From NCBI GenBank assembly GCA_001298545.1, contig LJCX01000030.1:806001-870000 (forward strand): DNA of 64,000 bases. The letters run 5' to 3'. This DNA is from Actinobacteria bacterium OV320 (GTDB taxonomy: Bacteria; Actinomycetota; Actinomycetes; Streptomycetales; Streptomycetaceae). Below are positions 51,333 to 59,643 of the stretch, piece by piece. A model generated the notes under the pieces. The model had not been told where the DNA came from, did not search any database, and saw only the letters and a list, made by a program, of their open reading frames with translations. The translations under genes were made by a program, and so were the position numbers. How positions within the stretch are numbered: the first letter of the stretch is position 1; every line of letters begins with the position of its first letter.

Positions 51333-52271
51333 TCAGGCTGTGACCGGTCGTTCCACCAACGCCAGCGCGAGCTCCGGAAGTTCTGTGAGGTCGGCCGCGG
51401 CCCCACTCAACCAGTGCACCCGCGGGTCGCGCCTGAACCACGAATCCTGACGGCGCGCGAAGCGCTTGGTGGCACGGACCGTCTCGGCGCGCGCCGCGTC
51501 CTGTGTGCACTCGCCGGTCAGGGCGGTGAGGACCTGCTGGTAGCCGAGCGCGCGCGAGGCCGTGCGCCCCTCACGCAGGCCCCGCGCCTCCAGCGCGCGG
51601 ACCTCGTCCACCAGCCCCGCGTCCCACATCCGGTCGACGCGGCGGGCGATGCGCTCGTCGAGTTCGGGGCGCGCCACGTCGACCCCGATCTGGACGGTGT
51701 CGTAGACCGAGTCGTGACCGGGCAGGTTGGCAGTGAAGGGCTTGCCGGTGATCTCGATCACCTCGAGGGCCCGCACGATACGGCGGCCGTTGCCGGGCAG
51801 GATGGCGTGCGCGGCCTCGGGGTCGGCGGCGGCCAGCCGGGCGTGCAGCGCACCTGAACCGCGCAGCGTGAGCTCCTCCTCCAGCCGGGCCCGGACCTCG
51901 GGGTCGGTGCCGGGGAACTCCAGGTTGTCGACGGCGCCACGGACGTACAGCCCGGAGCCGCCGACGAGGATCGGCCAACGGCCCTCGGCGAGCAGGGCGT
52001 CGATCCTTTCCCGGGCCAGCCGCTGGTACTCGGCGACGGAAGCGGTCTCCGTCACGTCCCAGACGTCCAGGAGGTGGTGCGGGACACCGCCGCGTTCCTC
52101 GGGCGTCAGTTTGGCGGTACCGATGTCCATCCCTCGGTAGAGCTGCATGGAGTCGGCGTTGACGACCTCGCCGCCGAGCCGTTGGGCCAGGAAAACGCCC
52201 AGATCGGACTTTCCGGCCGCGGTCGGTCCGACGACGGCGATGACGTGGGGGGCGGGGGGTGCGCTGCTCAC
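51333..52271 (-). CDS. miaA: tRNA dimethylallyltransferase MiaA
   Basis: This is a 312-residue enzyme that adds a dimethylallyl group to A37 of tRNAs reading UNN codons. The P-loop is GPTAAGKSDL near 14-23. DSMQLYRGMDIGTAK, PILVGGSGLYVRG and the tRNA-binding GYQQV with RRQDSWFRR are all present. GTG 52271 is chosen by homology (VSSAPPAPHVIAVVG); the ribosome site is weak and the frame remains open for another kilobase upstream through antisense of other genes. Its partner MiaB, which methylthiolates the same base, is encoded 2 kb away at 54190-55719. Confidence 0.95.
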   Translation of the reverse strand: MSSAPPAPHVIAVVGPTAAGKSDLGVFLAQRLGGEVVNADSMQLYRGMDIGTAKLTPEERGGVPHHLLDVWDVTETASVAEYQRLARERIDALLAEGRWPILVGGSGLYVRGAVDNLEFPGTDPEVRARLEEELTLRGSGALHARLAAADPEAAHAILPGNGRRIVRALEVIEITGKPFTANLPGHDSVYDTVQIGVDVARPELDERIARRVDRMWDAGLVDEVRALEARGLREGRTASRALGYQQVLTALTGECTQDAARAETVRATKRFARRQDSWFRRDPRVHWLSGAAADLTELPELALALVERPVTA

Positions 52272-52452
52272 GGCACCAGTCTCGCAAACCCCGACCACCG
52301 CCCTCGAACGAGTTACGTGACGACGTCGCTCCGAGGTCGTTGCCCGTTGCGAGATTCCCGTCGCCCTTCGCGGAGGCGGTGACCCCGGTGGCGCAAACGG
52401 ACGCACCGGCCAACGCGGGATTTCGCCCGCACGAGTACCGTATGGAGTGGAT

Positions 52453-52797
52453 ATGGGCGTATTGGCGCGAATTTTCCGGAGGTCGAAGGCGACGGAGGAA
52501 GCGACGGCGGAGACGACGAGCGCGGCCGACGCACCGACCGGAACTCCGGCGGACGGCGTCGGGGCGGAGCAGCCGGGCGAGCCGACACCGACGCAGGAGT
52601 CGGCCGAGGCAGAGGCCGAGGTCGGGGTCGGGGTCGGGGCAGAGAAGGCCGAGAAGGCCGGGAAAGCGGCCGAGCCGGAGACGGAAAAGACGACGGAACC
52701 GGTTGCCGTGGCCGGCACCGACGGGGTCGAGATTCCCCGGCAGCAGTCCGCCGAAGAGGCGGCCGACAGCGAAGCGGGCGAAGGCGCCCGCACGTAG
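52453..52797 (+). CDS. Small acidic protein of unknown function
   Basis: This is a 114-residue protein. A basic start (MGVLARIFRRSK) is followed by a long Glu/Ala/Thr/Val-rich stretch with no hydrophobic core, so it is probably disordered. ATG 52453 has GGAG eight bases upstream. It is divergent from miaA and followed after 23 bp by a lysine-rich small protein, with which it is probably co-transcribed. I do not recognise a domain. The amphipathic basic N-terminus could bind membrane; that is inference. Confidence 0.6.
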   Translation: MGVLARIFRRSKATEEATAETTSAADAPTGTPADGVGAEQPGEPTPTQESAEAEAEVGVGVGAEKAEKAGKAAEPETEKTTEPVAVAGTDGVEIPRQQSAEEAADSEAGEGART

Positions 52798-52820
52798 CGG
52801 AACCGCGAGGAAGGTGCCCC

Positions 52821-53090
52821 ATGGGTCTTTTGGACAATTTGAAGGCCAGACTCTCCCCCGCCAAGGGCAAGGTCTCGGGCCTTGCACAACAGCACGGGGA
52901 CAAGGTCCAGCACGGTCTCGACAAGGCCGCGAAGGTCGTCGACGAGAAGACCAAGGGCAAGTACAGCGACCGGATCCAGTCGGGCACCGGCAAGGCCAAG
53001 GGCGCCATGGACCGGCTCGCGCACAAGGACGGCCCCGCCGGGGGCGGCGACACCTTCACCCCGCCGAGCGCTCCCCCGCCGGCCTCCTGA
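52821..53090 (+). CDS. MT0933-type antitoxin-like small protein
   Basis: This 89-residue lysine-rich protein matches by eye the Rv0909/MT0933 antitoxin family, with GLLDNLKARLSPAKGKVS, then GLDKAAKVVDEKTKGKYSDRI (in parts) and a Pro-rich end. Similar CsbD-like helical repeats are seen in stress proteins. ATG 52821 has GGAAGG nine bases upstream. In mycobacteria the family is paired with a toxin; here the upstream partner is a disordered acidic protein and no known toxin fold lies nearby. The antitoxin role is therefore doubtful in this context. Confidence 0.7.
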   Translation: MGLLDNLKARLSPAKGKVSGLAQQHGDKVQHGLDKAAKVVDEKTKGKYSDRIQSGTGKAKGAMDRLAHKDGPAGGGDTFTPPSAPPPAS

Positions 53091-53167
53091 GCAGCACCTC
53101 ACGCCGGCCCATCGATCGGCGGACGGCCGCGCGGCGGGAACGCCCGCGGCCGTCCCCCCGTCCGCCC

Positions 53168-53243
53168 GTCGGCCCGCTCGGCCGGTAGCTGTACGACGCC
53201 GCCGTACGAAGCCGCCGTCCGACCGCCCACGACCAGGTCCCGA
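53168..53243. repeat. Direct repeat copy A (duplicated gene end)
   Basis: This 76-bp segment, starting GTCGGCCCGCTCGGCCGGTA, is repeated almost exactly at 53353-53428. Copy A lies in non-coding sequence after the MT0933-like gene. The differences are confined to a few bases near the right end. Confidence 0.92.
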
Positions 53244-53352
53244 CCCCGCGGCCCCCCCCCCCGCGGCCCTCGCGAGCGCCCCCCCCCCCCGCCCCAGCGT
53301 GCGGCGGCGGCCGCGGGGCGACAACCCCCGCGGCCGTCCCGCCGTTCCGCCG
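53244..53352. repeat. Low-complexity spacer with C11 and C12 tracts
   Basis: Between the two direct repeats lie uninterrupted runs of 11 C (53252-53262) and 12 C (53279-53290) with CGCGG motifs around them. Such tracts are prone to slippage or sequencing error. Confidence 0.85.
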
Positions 53353-53428
53353 GTCGGCCCGCTCGGCCGGTAGCTGTACGACGCCGCCGTACGAAGCCGC
53401 CGTCCGACCGCCTACGACCAGGTCGCGA
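53353..53428. repeat. Direct repeat copy B (spans gene end)
   Basis: This is the second copy of the 76-bp repeat. It spans the stop codon (53412) and last five codons of the dioxygenase-fold gene plus its 3' flank, which suggests that copy A arose by duplication of this gene end. Confidence 0.92.
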
Positions 53429-54128
53429 CCACGTATCCCACCCCGTAGGGCGCGTCCTCGTAGAGCAGCGCGCCCGCCAGCCCGGCGTCCTCGGCCGCGC
53501 CCGCCAGCACCTGCCAGGGCGCCCGGCCCGAGGCCTTGAGCTCGTACGCCAACTCGGCGTCCAGCGCCTTGAGGGCCGCGAGGTCCGCCGTGCCGAGCGC
53601 CCGTGCGACCTCGGCGTCGAACGGTGCCGCACGCTCGTCGAGGTAGCCCGGCGCCTTCAGCGTCCGGCACGCGCTGGCGTCGCCCATGACCAGCAGCGCG
53701 ACCCGGTCCGCCGCCGCGCCGATGCCCCGGCCGACTTCGACGCACCGGTCGGCCGCGAGCGGTTCCCCGACGCCGAGTCCCTCGACGGGGGCGGCCGACC
53801 ACTCCGTCCGGTCGAGCAGCCAGGCGGCGACGGCGAGGGACGGTGGCAGTTCGCGTGCGGGCGGCGGGTCCTCACCGCCCCGGCCCAGCCGTACGGCGAG
53901 ATCCACCCCGAAGCCGGCGAACGAACCCCGGCTGGCCTCCGGGTGCGGGCCACGCCCGGACTGCTCGGCCGGCCCGACGACCACGAGCCGGTCCGGCCGG
54001 GCGGCAGCCAGCACGGCCAGCGCGTCCGAGCAAGCGGCTCGCGCGGTGTCCAGCTCGGCAGCGGCGCCCGCGGCGACCTCGGGTACCAGCAGGGGCGGAC
54101 AGGGACAGACTGCGGCGGCGACAAGCAT
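53412..54128 (-). CDS. Extradiol-dioxygenase-fold (class III subunit B-like) protein
   Basis: This is a 238-residue cytoplasmic protein. The N-terminus MLVAAAVCPCPPLLVPEV resembles proteins of the LigB/class III extradiol dioxygenase superfamily, in which an early His/Cys-Pro-Pro segment lines the metal site. DRLVVVGPAEQS and LLVMGDASA follow. The iron-binding His residues expected in true dioxygenases are not obvious, so catalysis is uncertain. It follows miaB on the same strand after 61 bp and is probably co-transcribed. ATG 54128 has a weak ribosome site. Its 3' end is duplicated downstream (53168-53243). Confidence 0.78.
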   Translation of the reverse strand: MLVAAAVCPCPPLLVPEVAAGAAAELDTARAACSDALAVLAAARPDRLVVVGPAEQSGRGPHPEASRGSFAGFGVDLAVRLGRGGEDPPPARELPPSLAVAAWLLDRTEWSAAPVEGLGVGEPLAADRCVEVGRGIGAAADRVALLVMGDASACRTLKAPGYLDERAAPFDAEVARALGTADLAALKALDAELAYELKASGRAPWQVLAGAAEDAGLAGALLYEDAPYGVGYVVATWS

Positions 54129-54189
54129 GATCGGCAGGGTAGCCCCGTACCGGACCCACGGGGCCACCGACCGGGCGTGGCGTCGGCTG

Positions 54190-55719
54190 TCAGTCGCAGC
54201 CGCAGCCGCTGCCCGTGGCCACCGGCAGCGGCGCGGGCACGCCGATCTTGGGCAGGCCGAGCAGGACGCCGGCCGGCTTCGCCGCCTTCTCGGCGGTGCG
54301 CTTCTCCCAGGCGTCCCCCGCGCGCGTGCGGCGCACCTCCAGGACGGGGCCCTCGGCCAGGAGGTGGTGCGGGGCGGCGTACGTCACCTCGACGGTCACG
54401 ACGTCGCCGGGGCGCACCTCCTGCGCCGGCTTGGTGAAGTGGACCAGGCGGTTGTCGGCGGCGCGGCCGGACAGGCGGTGCGTGGCGCCGTCCTTGCGGC
54501 CCTCGCCCTCGGCCACCATCAGCTCCAGGGTGCGGCCCACCTGCTTCTTGTTCTCCTCCCAGGAGATCTCCTCCTGAAGGGCGACAAGACGCTCGTAGCG
54601 CGCCTGCACGACCTCCTTGGGGATCTGGTTCTCCATGGTCGCGGCCGGGGTGCCGGGGCGCTTGGAGTACTGGAAGGTGAACGCCTGCGCGAAACGGGCC
54701 TCGCGGACCGCGTGCAGGGTCTGCTCGAAGTCCTCCTCGGTCTCGCCGGGGAAGCCCACGATGATGTCGGTGGTGATCGCCGCGTGCGGGATGGCGGCCC
54801 GCACGTTCTCGATGATCCCCAGGTAGCGCTCCTGCCGGTACGACCGGCGCATCGCCTTCAGGACCGTGTCCGAGCCGGACTGGAGGGGCATGTGCAGCTG
54901 CGGCATCACGTTGGGCGTCTCGGCCATGGCCGCGATGACGTCGTCGGTGAAGTCGCGCGGGTGCGGGGAGGTGAAGCGGACGCGCTCCAGGCCCTCGATC
55001 GCGCCGCACGCGCGGAGCAGCTTGCTGAAGGCCTCGCGGTCGCCGATGTCGGAGCCGTAGGCGTTGACGTTCTGGCCGAGCAGGGTGATCTCGGAGACGC
55101 CCTCGCCGACCAGCGCCTCGATCTCGGCGAGGATGTCGCCGGTGCGGCGGTCCTTCTCCTTGCCCCGCAGGGCCGGGACGATGCAGAAGGTGCAGGTGTT
55201 GTTGCAGCCGACGGAGATCGACACCCACGCCGCGTAGGCGCTCTCACGCCGCGTCGGCAGGGTGGAGGGGAAGGCCTCGAGCGACTCGGCGATCTCGACC
55301 TGGGCCTCTTCCTGCACGCGCGCGCGTTCCAGCAGGACCGGGAGCTTGCCGATGTTGTGCGTGCCGAAGACGACGTCCACCCAGGGCGCCTTCTTCACGA
55401 TGGTGTCGCGGTCCTTCTGGGCGAGGCAGCCGCCGACCGCGATCTGCATCCCGGGACGGCTCGCCTTCCTCGGCGCGAGCCGGCCGAGGTTGCCGTAGAG
55501 GCGGTTGTCGGCGTTCTCGCGCACCGCGCAGGTGTTGAAGACGACGACGTCCGCGTCACCGTCGGAGCCCTCGGGGGCGCGCACATACCCGGCTTCTTCG
55601 AGCAGCCCGGACAATCGCTCGGAGTCATGGACGTTCATCTGGCACCCATAGGTGCGGATCTCATAGCTCTTGGGTGTGTGAACGTCCACTGCGAGGCTCC
55701 GGTCGCTGCTGCTGGTCAT
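54190..55719 (-). CDS. miaB: tRNA methylthiotransferase MiaB
   Basis: This 509-residue radical-SAM enzyme adds a methylthio group to i6A37 in tRNA. The N-terminal UPF0004 domain carries the auxiliary cluster cysteines in TYGCQMN, FNTCAVRE and VGGCLAQ. The radical-SAM motif is CNNTCTFC near 170-177. The TRAM domain lies near 395-465 (VGRTLELMVAEGEG). The C-terminus adds about 40 residues ending GSGCGCD, with two unusual cysteines. ATG 55719 gives MTSSSDRSLAVD. The dioxygenase-fold gene follows closely; miaA is 2 kb downstream. Confidence 0.95.
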   Translation of the reverse strand: MTSSSDRSLAVDVHTPKSYEIRTYGCQMNVHDSERLSGLLEEAGYVRAPEGSDGDADVVVFNTCAVRENADNRLYGNLGRLAPRKASRPGMQIAVGGCLAQKDRDTIVKKAPWVDVVFGTHNIGKLPVLLERARVQEEAQVEIAESLEAFPSTLPTRRESAYAAWVSISVGCNNTCTFCIVPALRGKEKDRRTGDILAEIEALVGEGVSEITLLGQNVNAYGSDIGDREAFSKLLRACGAIEGLERVRFTSPHPRDFTDDVIAAMAETPNVMPQLHMPLQSGSDTVLKAMRRSYRQERYLGIIENVRAAIPHAAITTDIIVGFPGETEEDFEQTLHAVREARFAQAFTFQYSKRPGTPAATMENQIPKEVVQARYERLVALQEEISWEENKKQVGRTLELMVAEGEGRKDGATHRLSGRAADNRLVHFTKPAQEVRPGDVVTVEVTYAAPHHLLAEGPVLEVRRTRAGDAWEKRTAEKAAKPAGVLLGLPKIGVPAPLPVATGSGCGCD

Positions 55720-55826
55720 GGCTCAAGGGTAGGCGCTCCCCGAAGAACGCCCGCCCGTCCGGCCTCTGTCCGGCCTCCTCCGCGCCCTCCGCCGCCAGGC
55801 TCTGAGGGCGTCAGGGCGTCAGGGCG

Positions 55827-56525
55827 TCAGGGGTCGATGAGGCCCGCGCGGATCGCGTAGCGGGTGAGCTCCAGGCGGTCGCGCATGCCGAGTTTCTGCA
55901 GGAGGTTGGCGCGGTGCCGTTCCACCGTCTTGGCGCTGATGAACAGCAGCGCGCCGATCTCCCTGGAGGTGTGCCCCTCCGCGACGAGTTTGAGGATCTC
56001 CTCCTCGCGCTCGGTGATGGGCCGCTCGGGCAGCCCGTCGACACCGTCGCCGCGGTGCAGGCGGTCCAGGTACGAGCGGACCAGGGCCCGCTCCGCGCCC
56101 GGATAGATGAACGGCTCGTCCCGCACCACCGCCCGGCACGCCTCGACCAGGTCCCGGTCGGCGACCGACTTCAGGACGTACCCGCCGGCTCCGGCCTTGA
56201 GCGCCTCGAAGAAGTACTGCTCGTTGTCGTACATGGTCAGGATGAGGATGCGCAGGGCCGGGAGGCGGCGGGAGAGTTCCCGGGCCGCCTGAAGACCGGT
56301 CATCCGGGGCATGGCCACGTCGAGGACGGCCAGGTCGATGTCCCCGGCCCGGGCGCGCTCGACCGCCTCGGCGCCGGCCCCGGCCTCGGCGACCACCGTC
56401 AGATCGGGCTCGCCGTCCAGGATGAGCCGTACCCCCCGGCGTACCAGGGTGTGGTCGTCGGCGAGCAGGACGCGGGTCGGAGAGGGCGCCGACCCGGGTG
56501 CGGCCGGTGCTGTGCCGTCCGCCAT
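55827..56525 (-). CDS. NarL/LuxR-family response regulator
   Basis: This is a 232-residue regulator. The receiver has the acidic pair in LLADDHT, the phosphoacceptor Asp69 (VLDVAMP) and the switch Thr/Lys in LTMYDNE and VLKSVAD. The LuxR helix-turn-helix is at about 165-225 (ITEREEEILKLVAEGHTSREIG in parts). Its ATG overlaps the stop of the kinase gene in a TGATG arrangement, indicating coupling. Three eight-base CTGACGCC repeats directly after its stop place TGA triplets in several frames. Corresponds to the SCO5785-type regulator by position (from memory). Confidence 0.95.
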   Translation of the reverse strand: MADGTAPAAPGSAPSPTRVLLADDHTLVRRGVRLILDGEPDLTVVAEAGAGAEAVERARAGDIDLAVLDVAMPRMTGLQAARELSRRLPALRILILTMYDNEQYFFEALKAGAGGYVLKSVADRDLVEACRAVVRDEPFIYPGAERALVRSYLDRLHRGDGVDGLPERPITEREEEILKLVAEGHTSREIGALLFISAKTVERHRANLLQKLGMRDRLELTRYAIRAGLIDP

Positions 56526-57514
56526 CAGCGGCCTCCTGCAGGGGCCGCCGCGTCCGCCCGGCCGACGCTCGCGTCCGCCCGCAGCCGTATGTCCGTCCCG
56601 CCCGTCCCGCCGCCGTCGGCCCTCGACGACACCGTGAGGGTCGCGCCGATCAACAGGGCCCGCTCCCGCATCCCCCGGATCCCGGCGCCCTCCCCGGCCG
56701 CCGCGCCCAGACCCCGCCCGTTGTCCTGTACGAGGAGCTCGACGCCGTCGGTGACCGGGCGCAGGCGCAGCTCGGCGCGGTCGGCGCCGGAGTGCCGGGC
56801 GGTGTTGGTGAGGGCCTCCTGGGCCACGCGGTAGAGCACGAGTTCCGTCTCCTCGGTCAGCGGGGGCAGGCCGGTACGAAGGTCGTGGCGCACCGTCAGT
56901 CCATGGGTGGTGAACTCGCCCGCGAGCGAGCGCAGGGCGCTGAGCAGTCCGAGTTCGTCGAGGACGCCCGGGCGCAGCCGACGGGCGATACGGCGGATCT
57001 CGTCGAGGCCGGCCCGGGTGGCCTCCTGTGCCTGGCCCAGCTCCTCGCGCAGGTCCCGCGGGGCCCGGTCGGCGACGCGCTTGAGCTGGAGCAACACGGC
57101 GGTGAGGGTCTGGCCGACCTCGTCGTGGAGTTCACGGGCGATCCGGTGGCGCTCGCGTTCCTGGGCGGACAGCGCCCCGGCCGCGCTGGCGGCGCGCTCC
57201 GCCTCCAGCCGGTCCAGCATGGCGTTGTACGTCGTGATCAGCTCGGCCGTCTCGACCGGTCCCGAGACCACGGCACGGGCCCCGGGGTGCAGCAGGTCGG
57301 CGTCGGCCATGGCCCGTCCCAGCCGCCCCAGCGGGGCCAGTCCTACGCGCAGCACGACCGCGTTGACGGTCAGCAGCGCGGCCAGACCCGCGACCACTAT
57401 GAGCACCTCGCCCGGCAGTATGGGCGTGGAGACGGTGACCGGGCCCAGCAGCAGCGCGGCCGCGACGATCAGACCGACGGCGTCGAGCACGAAGATCCGC
57501 CAGAACAGTGACAT
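56525..57514 (-). CDS. Two-component sensor histidine kinase (HAMP-HisKA_3)
   Basis: This 329-residue kinase has two N-terminal transmembrane helices (about 4-24 and 34-56), a HAMP-like linker (59-106), HisKA_3 with His130 (RIARELHDEVGQTL) and a HATPase domain (NTARHSGAD, DNGRGLG, GIRGMRERA). ATG 57514 has AAGGAGGAG upstream and gives MSLFWRIF. The frame is open far upstream through a 36-bp repeat that would add 12-residue RDG-rich repeats; that extension is not accepted but cannot be excluded. The short periplasmic part suggests sensing in or at the membrane. It is coupled to the next regulator gene. Confidence 0.92.
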   Translation of the reverse strand: MSLFWRIFVLDAVGLIVAAALLLGPVTVSTPILPGEVLIVVAGLAALLTVNAVVLRVGLAPLGRLGRAMADADLLHPGARAVVSGPVETAELITTYNAMLDRLEAERAASAAGALSAQERERHRIARELHDEVGQTLTAVLLQLKRVADRAPRDLREELGQAQEATRAGLDEIRRIARRLRPGVLDELGLLSALRSLAGEFTTHGLTVRHDLRTGLPPLTEETELVLYRVAQEALTNTARHSGADRAELRLRPVTDGVELLVQDNGRGLGAAAGEGAGIRGMRERALLIGATLTVSSRADGGGTGGTDIRLRADASVGRADAAAPAGGR

Positions 57515-57555
57515 GTGCGCGGCTCCTCCTTGCCCTACTCGGTCTACTCGACCGA

Positions 57556-57699
57556 CTCGCTTTGCGGTTCCGTCCGGCTGGTGTCGTCCGTCTCGCCTGT
57601 CGCTTCCATCCGGCTGGTCTCGTCCGTCTCGCCTGTCGGTTCCATCCGGCTGCTCTCGTCCGTCTCGCCTGTCGCTTCCGTCCAGCTGGTCTCGTCCGT
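57556..57699. repeat. 36-bp tandem repeat, four copies
   Basis: Units at 57556-57591, 57592-57627, 57628-57663 and 57664-57699 share CTCGCCTGTCG, TTCC, TCCGGCTG and TCGTCCGT. They are followed by GCTCGTGCG nine-base repeats to about 57750. The array fills the divergent region between the sensor kinase start and the KhtT-like gene. Since 36 is a multiple of three, several frames stay open on both strands. Confidence 0.95.
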
Positions 57700-57929
57700 C
57701 CCGTCCGACTTGCTCGGCTCGGGCAGCTCGTGCGGCTCGTGCGGCTCGTGCCGCTCCTCTGCTTCTCCAGGGCACTGCCGTGACCAGCCTCTCCGCCCAC
57801 CGCCGGCCCTGTCCATCCGTCACGACACCCATGTCGTCACCGTACGGGGGGATGGCAGCATGGCGGTTTTGGGCACACGTCCCAGACGCCACAGGAAACG
57901 ACCAGCAACGACCAGCAAGGGGAAGAAAC

Positions 57930-58415
57930 GTGTCTGCTCCACGCCTCCGAACGACACCGCTGCCAGGCATCGGAGTCCAGTACGACCTTGTGACGCGGGA
58001 GCAGCGCCACCTGTCCGTGGTGGCCCACCGCGACGGCACGCGGACGGTCGGTCTCTATCAGGCGGACGACCCCGACTCCTGCGCCCATTCCCTGCGGCTG
58101 ACCGGTGCCGAGGCGGGCTCGCTGATCGACGCGCTGATGCCGTCCCACCACAGCGCGAGCCTGCTGTACACGACGGACCTGGGGCTGGTCGCCGAGCGCA
58201 TCGAGGTCGCGGCCACCTCACGCTGGAACGGGCGGCTGCTGGGCGACACCCGGATGCGCACGGAGACCGGCACCTCCATCGTGGCGGTGCTGCGGCGGGC
58301 CGAGGCGATCCCGTCCCCGACGCCGGACTTCCGTCTGGCGGGCGGCGACACCCTCATCGTCATCGGCACCCGCGAAGGTGTGGACGCGGCCGCGGCCATA
58401 CTCGGTCGGGAGTGA
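57930..58415 (+). CDS. KhtT-like regulatory subunit of cation/proton antiporter
   Basis: This is a 161-residue cytoplasmic protein. The N-terminal part (about 1-75) is the KhtT-like domain with PGIGVQYDLVTREQRHLSVV. The C-terminal RCK_C (TrkA-C) domain (about 80-158) contains RMRTETGTSIVAVLR and LAGGDTLIVIGTREGVD. It probably controls the membrane antiporter encoded four bases downstream, in response to a nucleotide or pH signal as in Bacillus KhtT. GTG 57930 has AAGGGGAAG upstream. The bound ligand is not visible. Confidence 0.9.
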   Translation: MSAPRLRTTPLPGIGVQYDLVTREQRHLSVVAHRDGTRTVGLYQADDPDSCAHSLRLTGAEAGSLIDALMPSHHSASLLYTTDLGLVAERIEVAATSRWNGRLLGDTRMRTETGTSIVAVLRRAEAIPSPTPDFRLAGGDTLIVIGTREGVDAAAAILGRE

Positions 58416-58419
58416 TCGA

Positions 58420-59643
58420 GTGCACTCCGCAGTCCTGCTGATCGAGTTCGGTTCCATCATCCTCGGCCTCGGCCTGCTCGGCCGTTTCGCCGCCCGTTTC
58501 CGGTTCTCGCCGATCCCGCTGTACCTGCTGTCCGGCCTGGCCTTCGGCGAGGGCGGGCTGCTGCCGCTCGGCGCGAGCGAGGAGTTCGTCGCCACCGGTG
58601 CCGAGATCGGCGTCATCCTGTTGCTGCTGATGCTCGGCCTGGAGTACACGGCCAGCGATCTGGTCTCCAACCTCAAGGCCCACTATCCGGCCGGTCTCGT
58701 CGACTGCGCCCTCAACGCCCTGCCGGGCGCGGCCGCCGCGCTGCTGCTGGGCTGGGGGCCGGTGGCGGCCGTGGTGCTGGCGGGCGTCACCTGGATCTCC
58801 TCGTCCGGGGTGATCGCCAAGGTGCTGGGCGACCTGGGCCGGGTCGGCAACCGGGAGACCCCGGTGATCCTCAGCGTGCTGGTCCTCGAGGACCTGGCCA
58901 TGGCGGTCTACCTGCCCATCGTCACCGCCCTGGTGGCCGGCGTCGGGCTGGCGGCCGGCAGCGTCACCCTGGCGATCGCGCTGGGCGTCGCGGGGCTCGT
59001 GCTGTTCGCGGCGGTGCGCTACGGCCGGGTCATCTCCCGGTTCGTGTCGAGCGACGACCCGGAGAAACTGCTCCTCGTCGTACTGGGGCTCACCATCCTG
59101 GTCGCCGGTGTGGCGCAGCAGCTCCAGGTGTCGGCTGCCGTGGGGGCGTTCCTGGTGGGCATCGCCCTGTCCGGAGAGGTCGCCGAGGGCGCGCACACGC
59201 TGCTGAGCCCGCTGCGCGACCTGTTCGCCGCCGTCTTCTTCGTCTTCTTCGGGCTGCACACCGACCCGGCGAGCATCCCTCCCGTCCTGCTGCCGGCCCT
59301 CGCGCTGGCCGTCGTCACCGCCGCGACCAAGATCGCCACCGGCTACTGGGCGGCCCGGCGGTCCGGGATCTCGGTCAAGGGGCGCTGGCGTGCGGGCGGC
59401 GCGCTGGTCGCGCGCGGGGAGTTCTCGATCGTCATCGCGGGGCTGGCGGTCACCGCGGGGATCGAGCCTTCTCTCGGACCGCTGGCCACGGCGTACGTCC
59501 TGATCCTGGTCGTGCTGGGCCCGCTGACGGCCCGCTACACGGAGCCACTGGCGGCTTGGTGGGCGCGACGCCGGACGCCTCCCGACCACGGCATCACCGA
59601 GCGACTTCCCGAGGCGAGGACGCAGACGGCGGTGCGCGACTGA
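58420..59643 (+). CDS. KhtU-like monovalent cation/proton antiporter (CPA2)
   Basis: This 407-residue CPA2 antiporter has about 12-13 hydrophobic segments. GLEYTASDL and the acidic helix VLEDLAMAVYLP match the ion-binding part of KefC/KhtU proteins. WISSSGVIAKVL and ALVARGEFSIVIAGL are also characteristic. The large KefC-type C-terminal RCK domain is absent, since that role is provided by the separate upstream KhtT-like protein. GTG 58420 has GGGAG eight bases upstream and starts four bases after the previous stop. It probably exports K+ or Na+ in exchange for protons at the cytoplasmic membrane. Confidence 0.92.
   Translation: MHSAVLLIEFGSIILGLGLLGRFAARFRFSPIPLYLLSGLAFGEGGLLPLGASEEFVATGAEIGVILLLLMLGLEYTASDLVSNLKAHYPAGLVDCALNALPGAAAALLLGWGPVAAVVLAGVTWISSSGVIAKVLGDLGRVGNRETPVILSVLVLEDLAMAVYLPIVTALVAGVGLAAGSVTLAIALGVAGLVLFAAVRYGRVISRFVSSDDPEKLLLVVLGLTILVAGVAQQLQVSAAVGAFLVGIALSGEVAEGAHTLLSPLRDLFAAVFFVFFGLHTDPASIPPVLLPALALAVVTAATKIATGYWAARRSGISVKGRWRAGGALVARGEFSIVIAGLAVTAGIEPSLGPLATAYVLILVVLGPLTARYTEPLAAWWARRRTPPDHGITERLPEARTQTAVRD

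Noticed and set aside
53056..53802. Minus-strand frames running through the duplicated gene end and C tracts
   Set aside because: The products are Gly/Arg-rich translations of repeats and C runs. The dioxygenase-fold gene has a proper stop at 53412.
57556..57699. Possible CRISPR array
   Set aside because: The 36-bp units are directly adjacent with no spacers, there are only four, and no cas genes are present.
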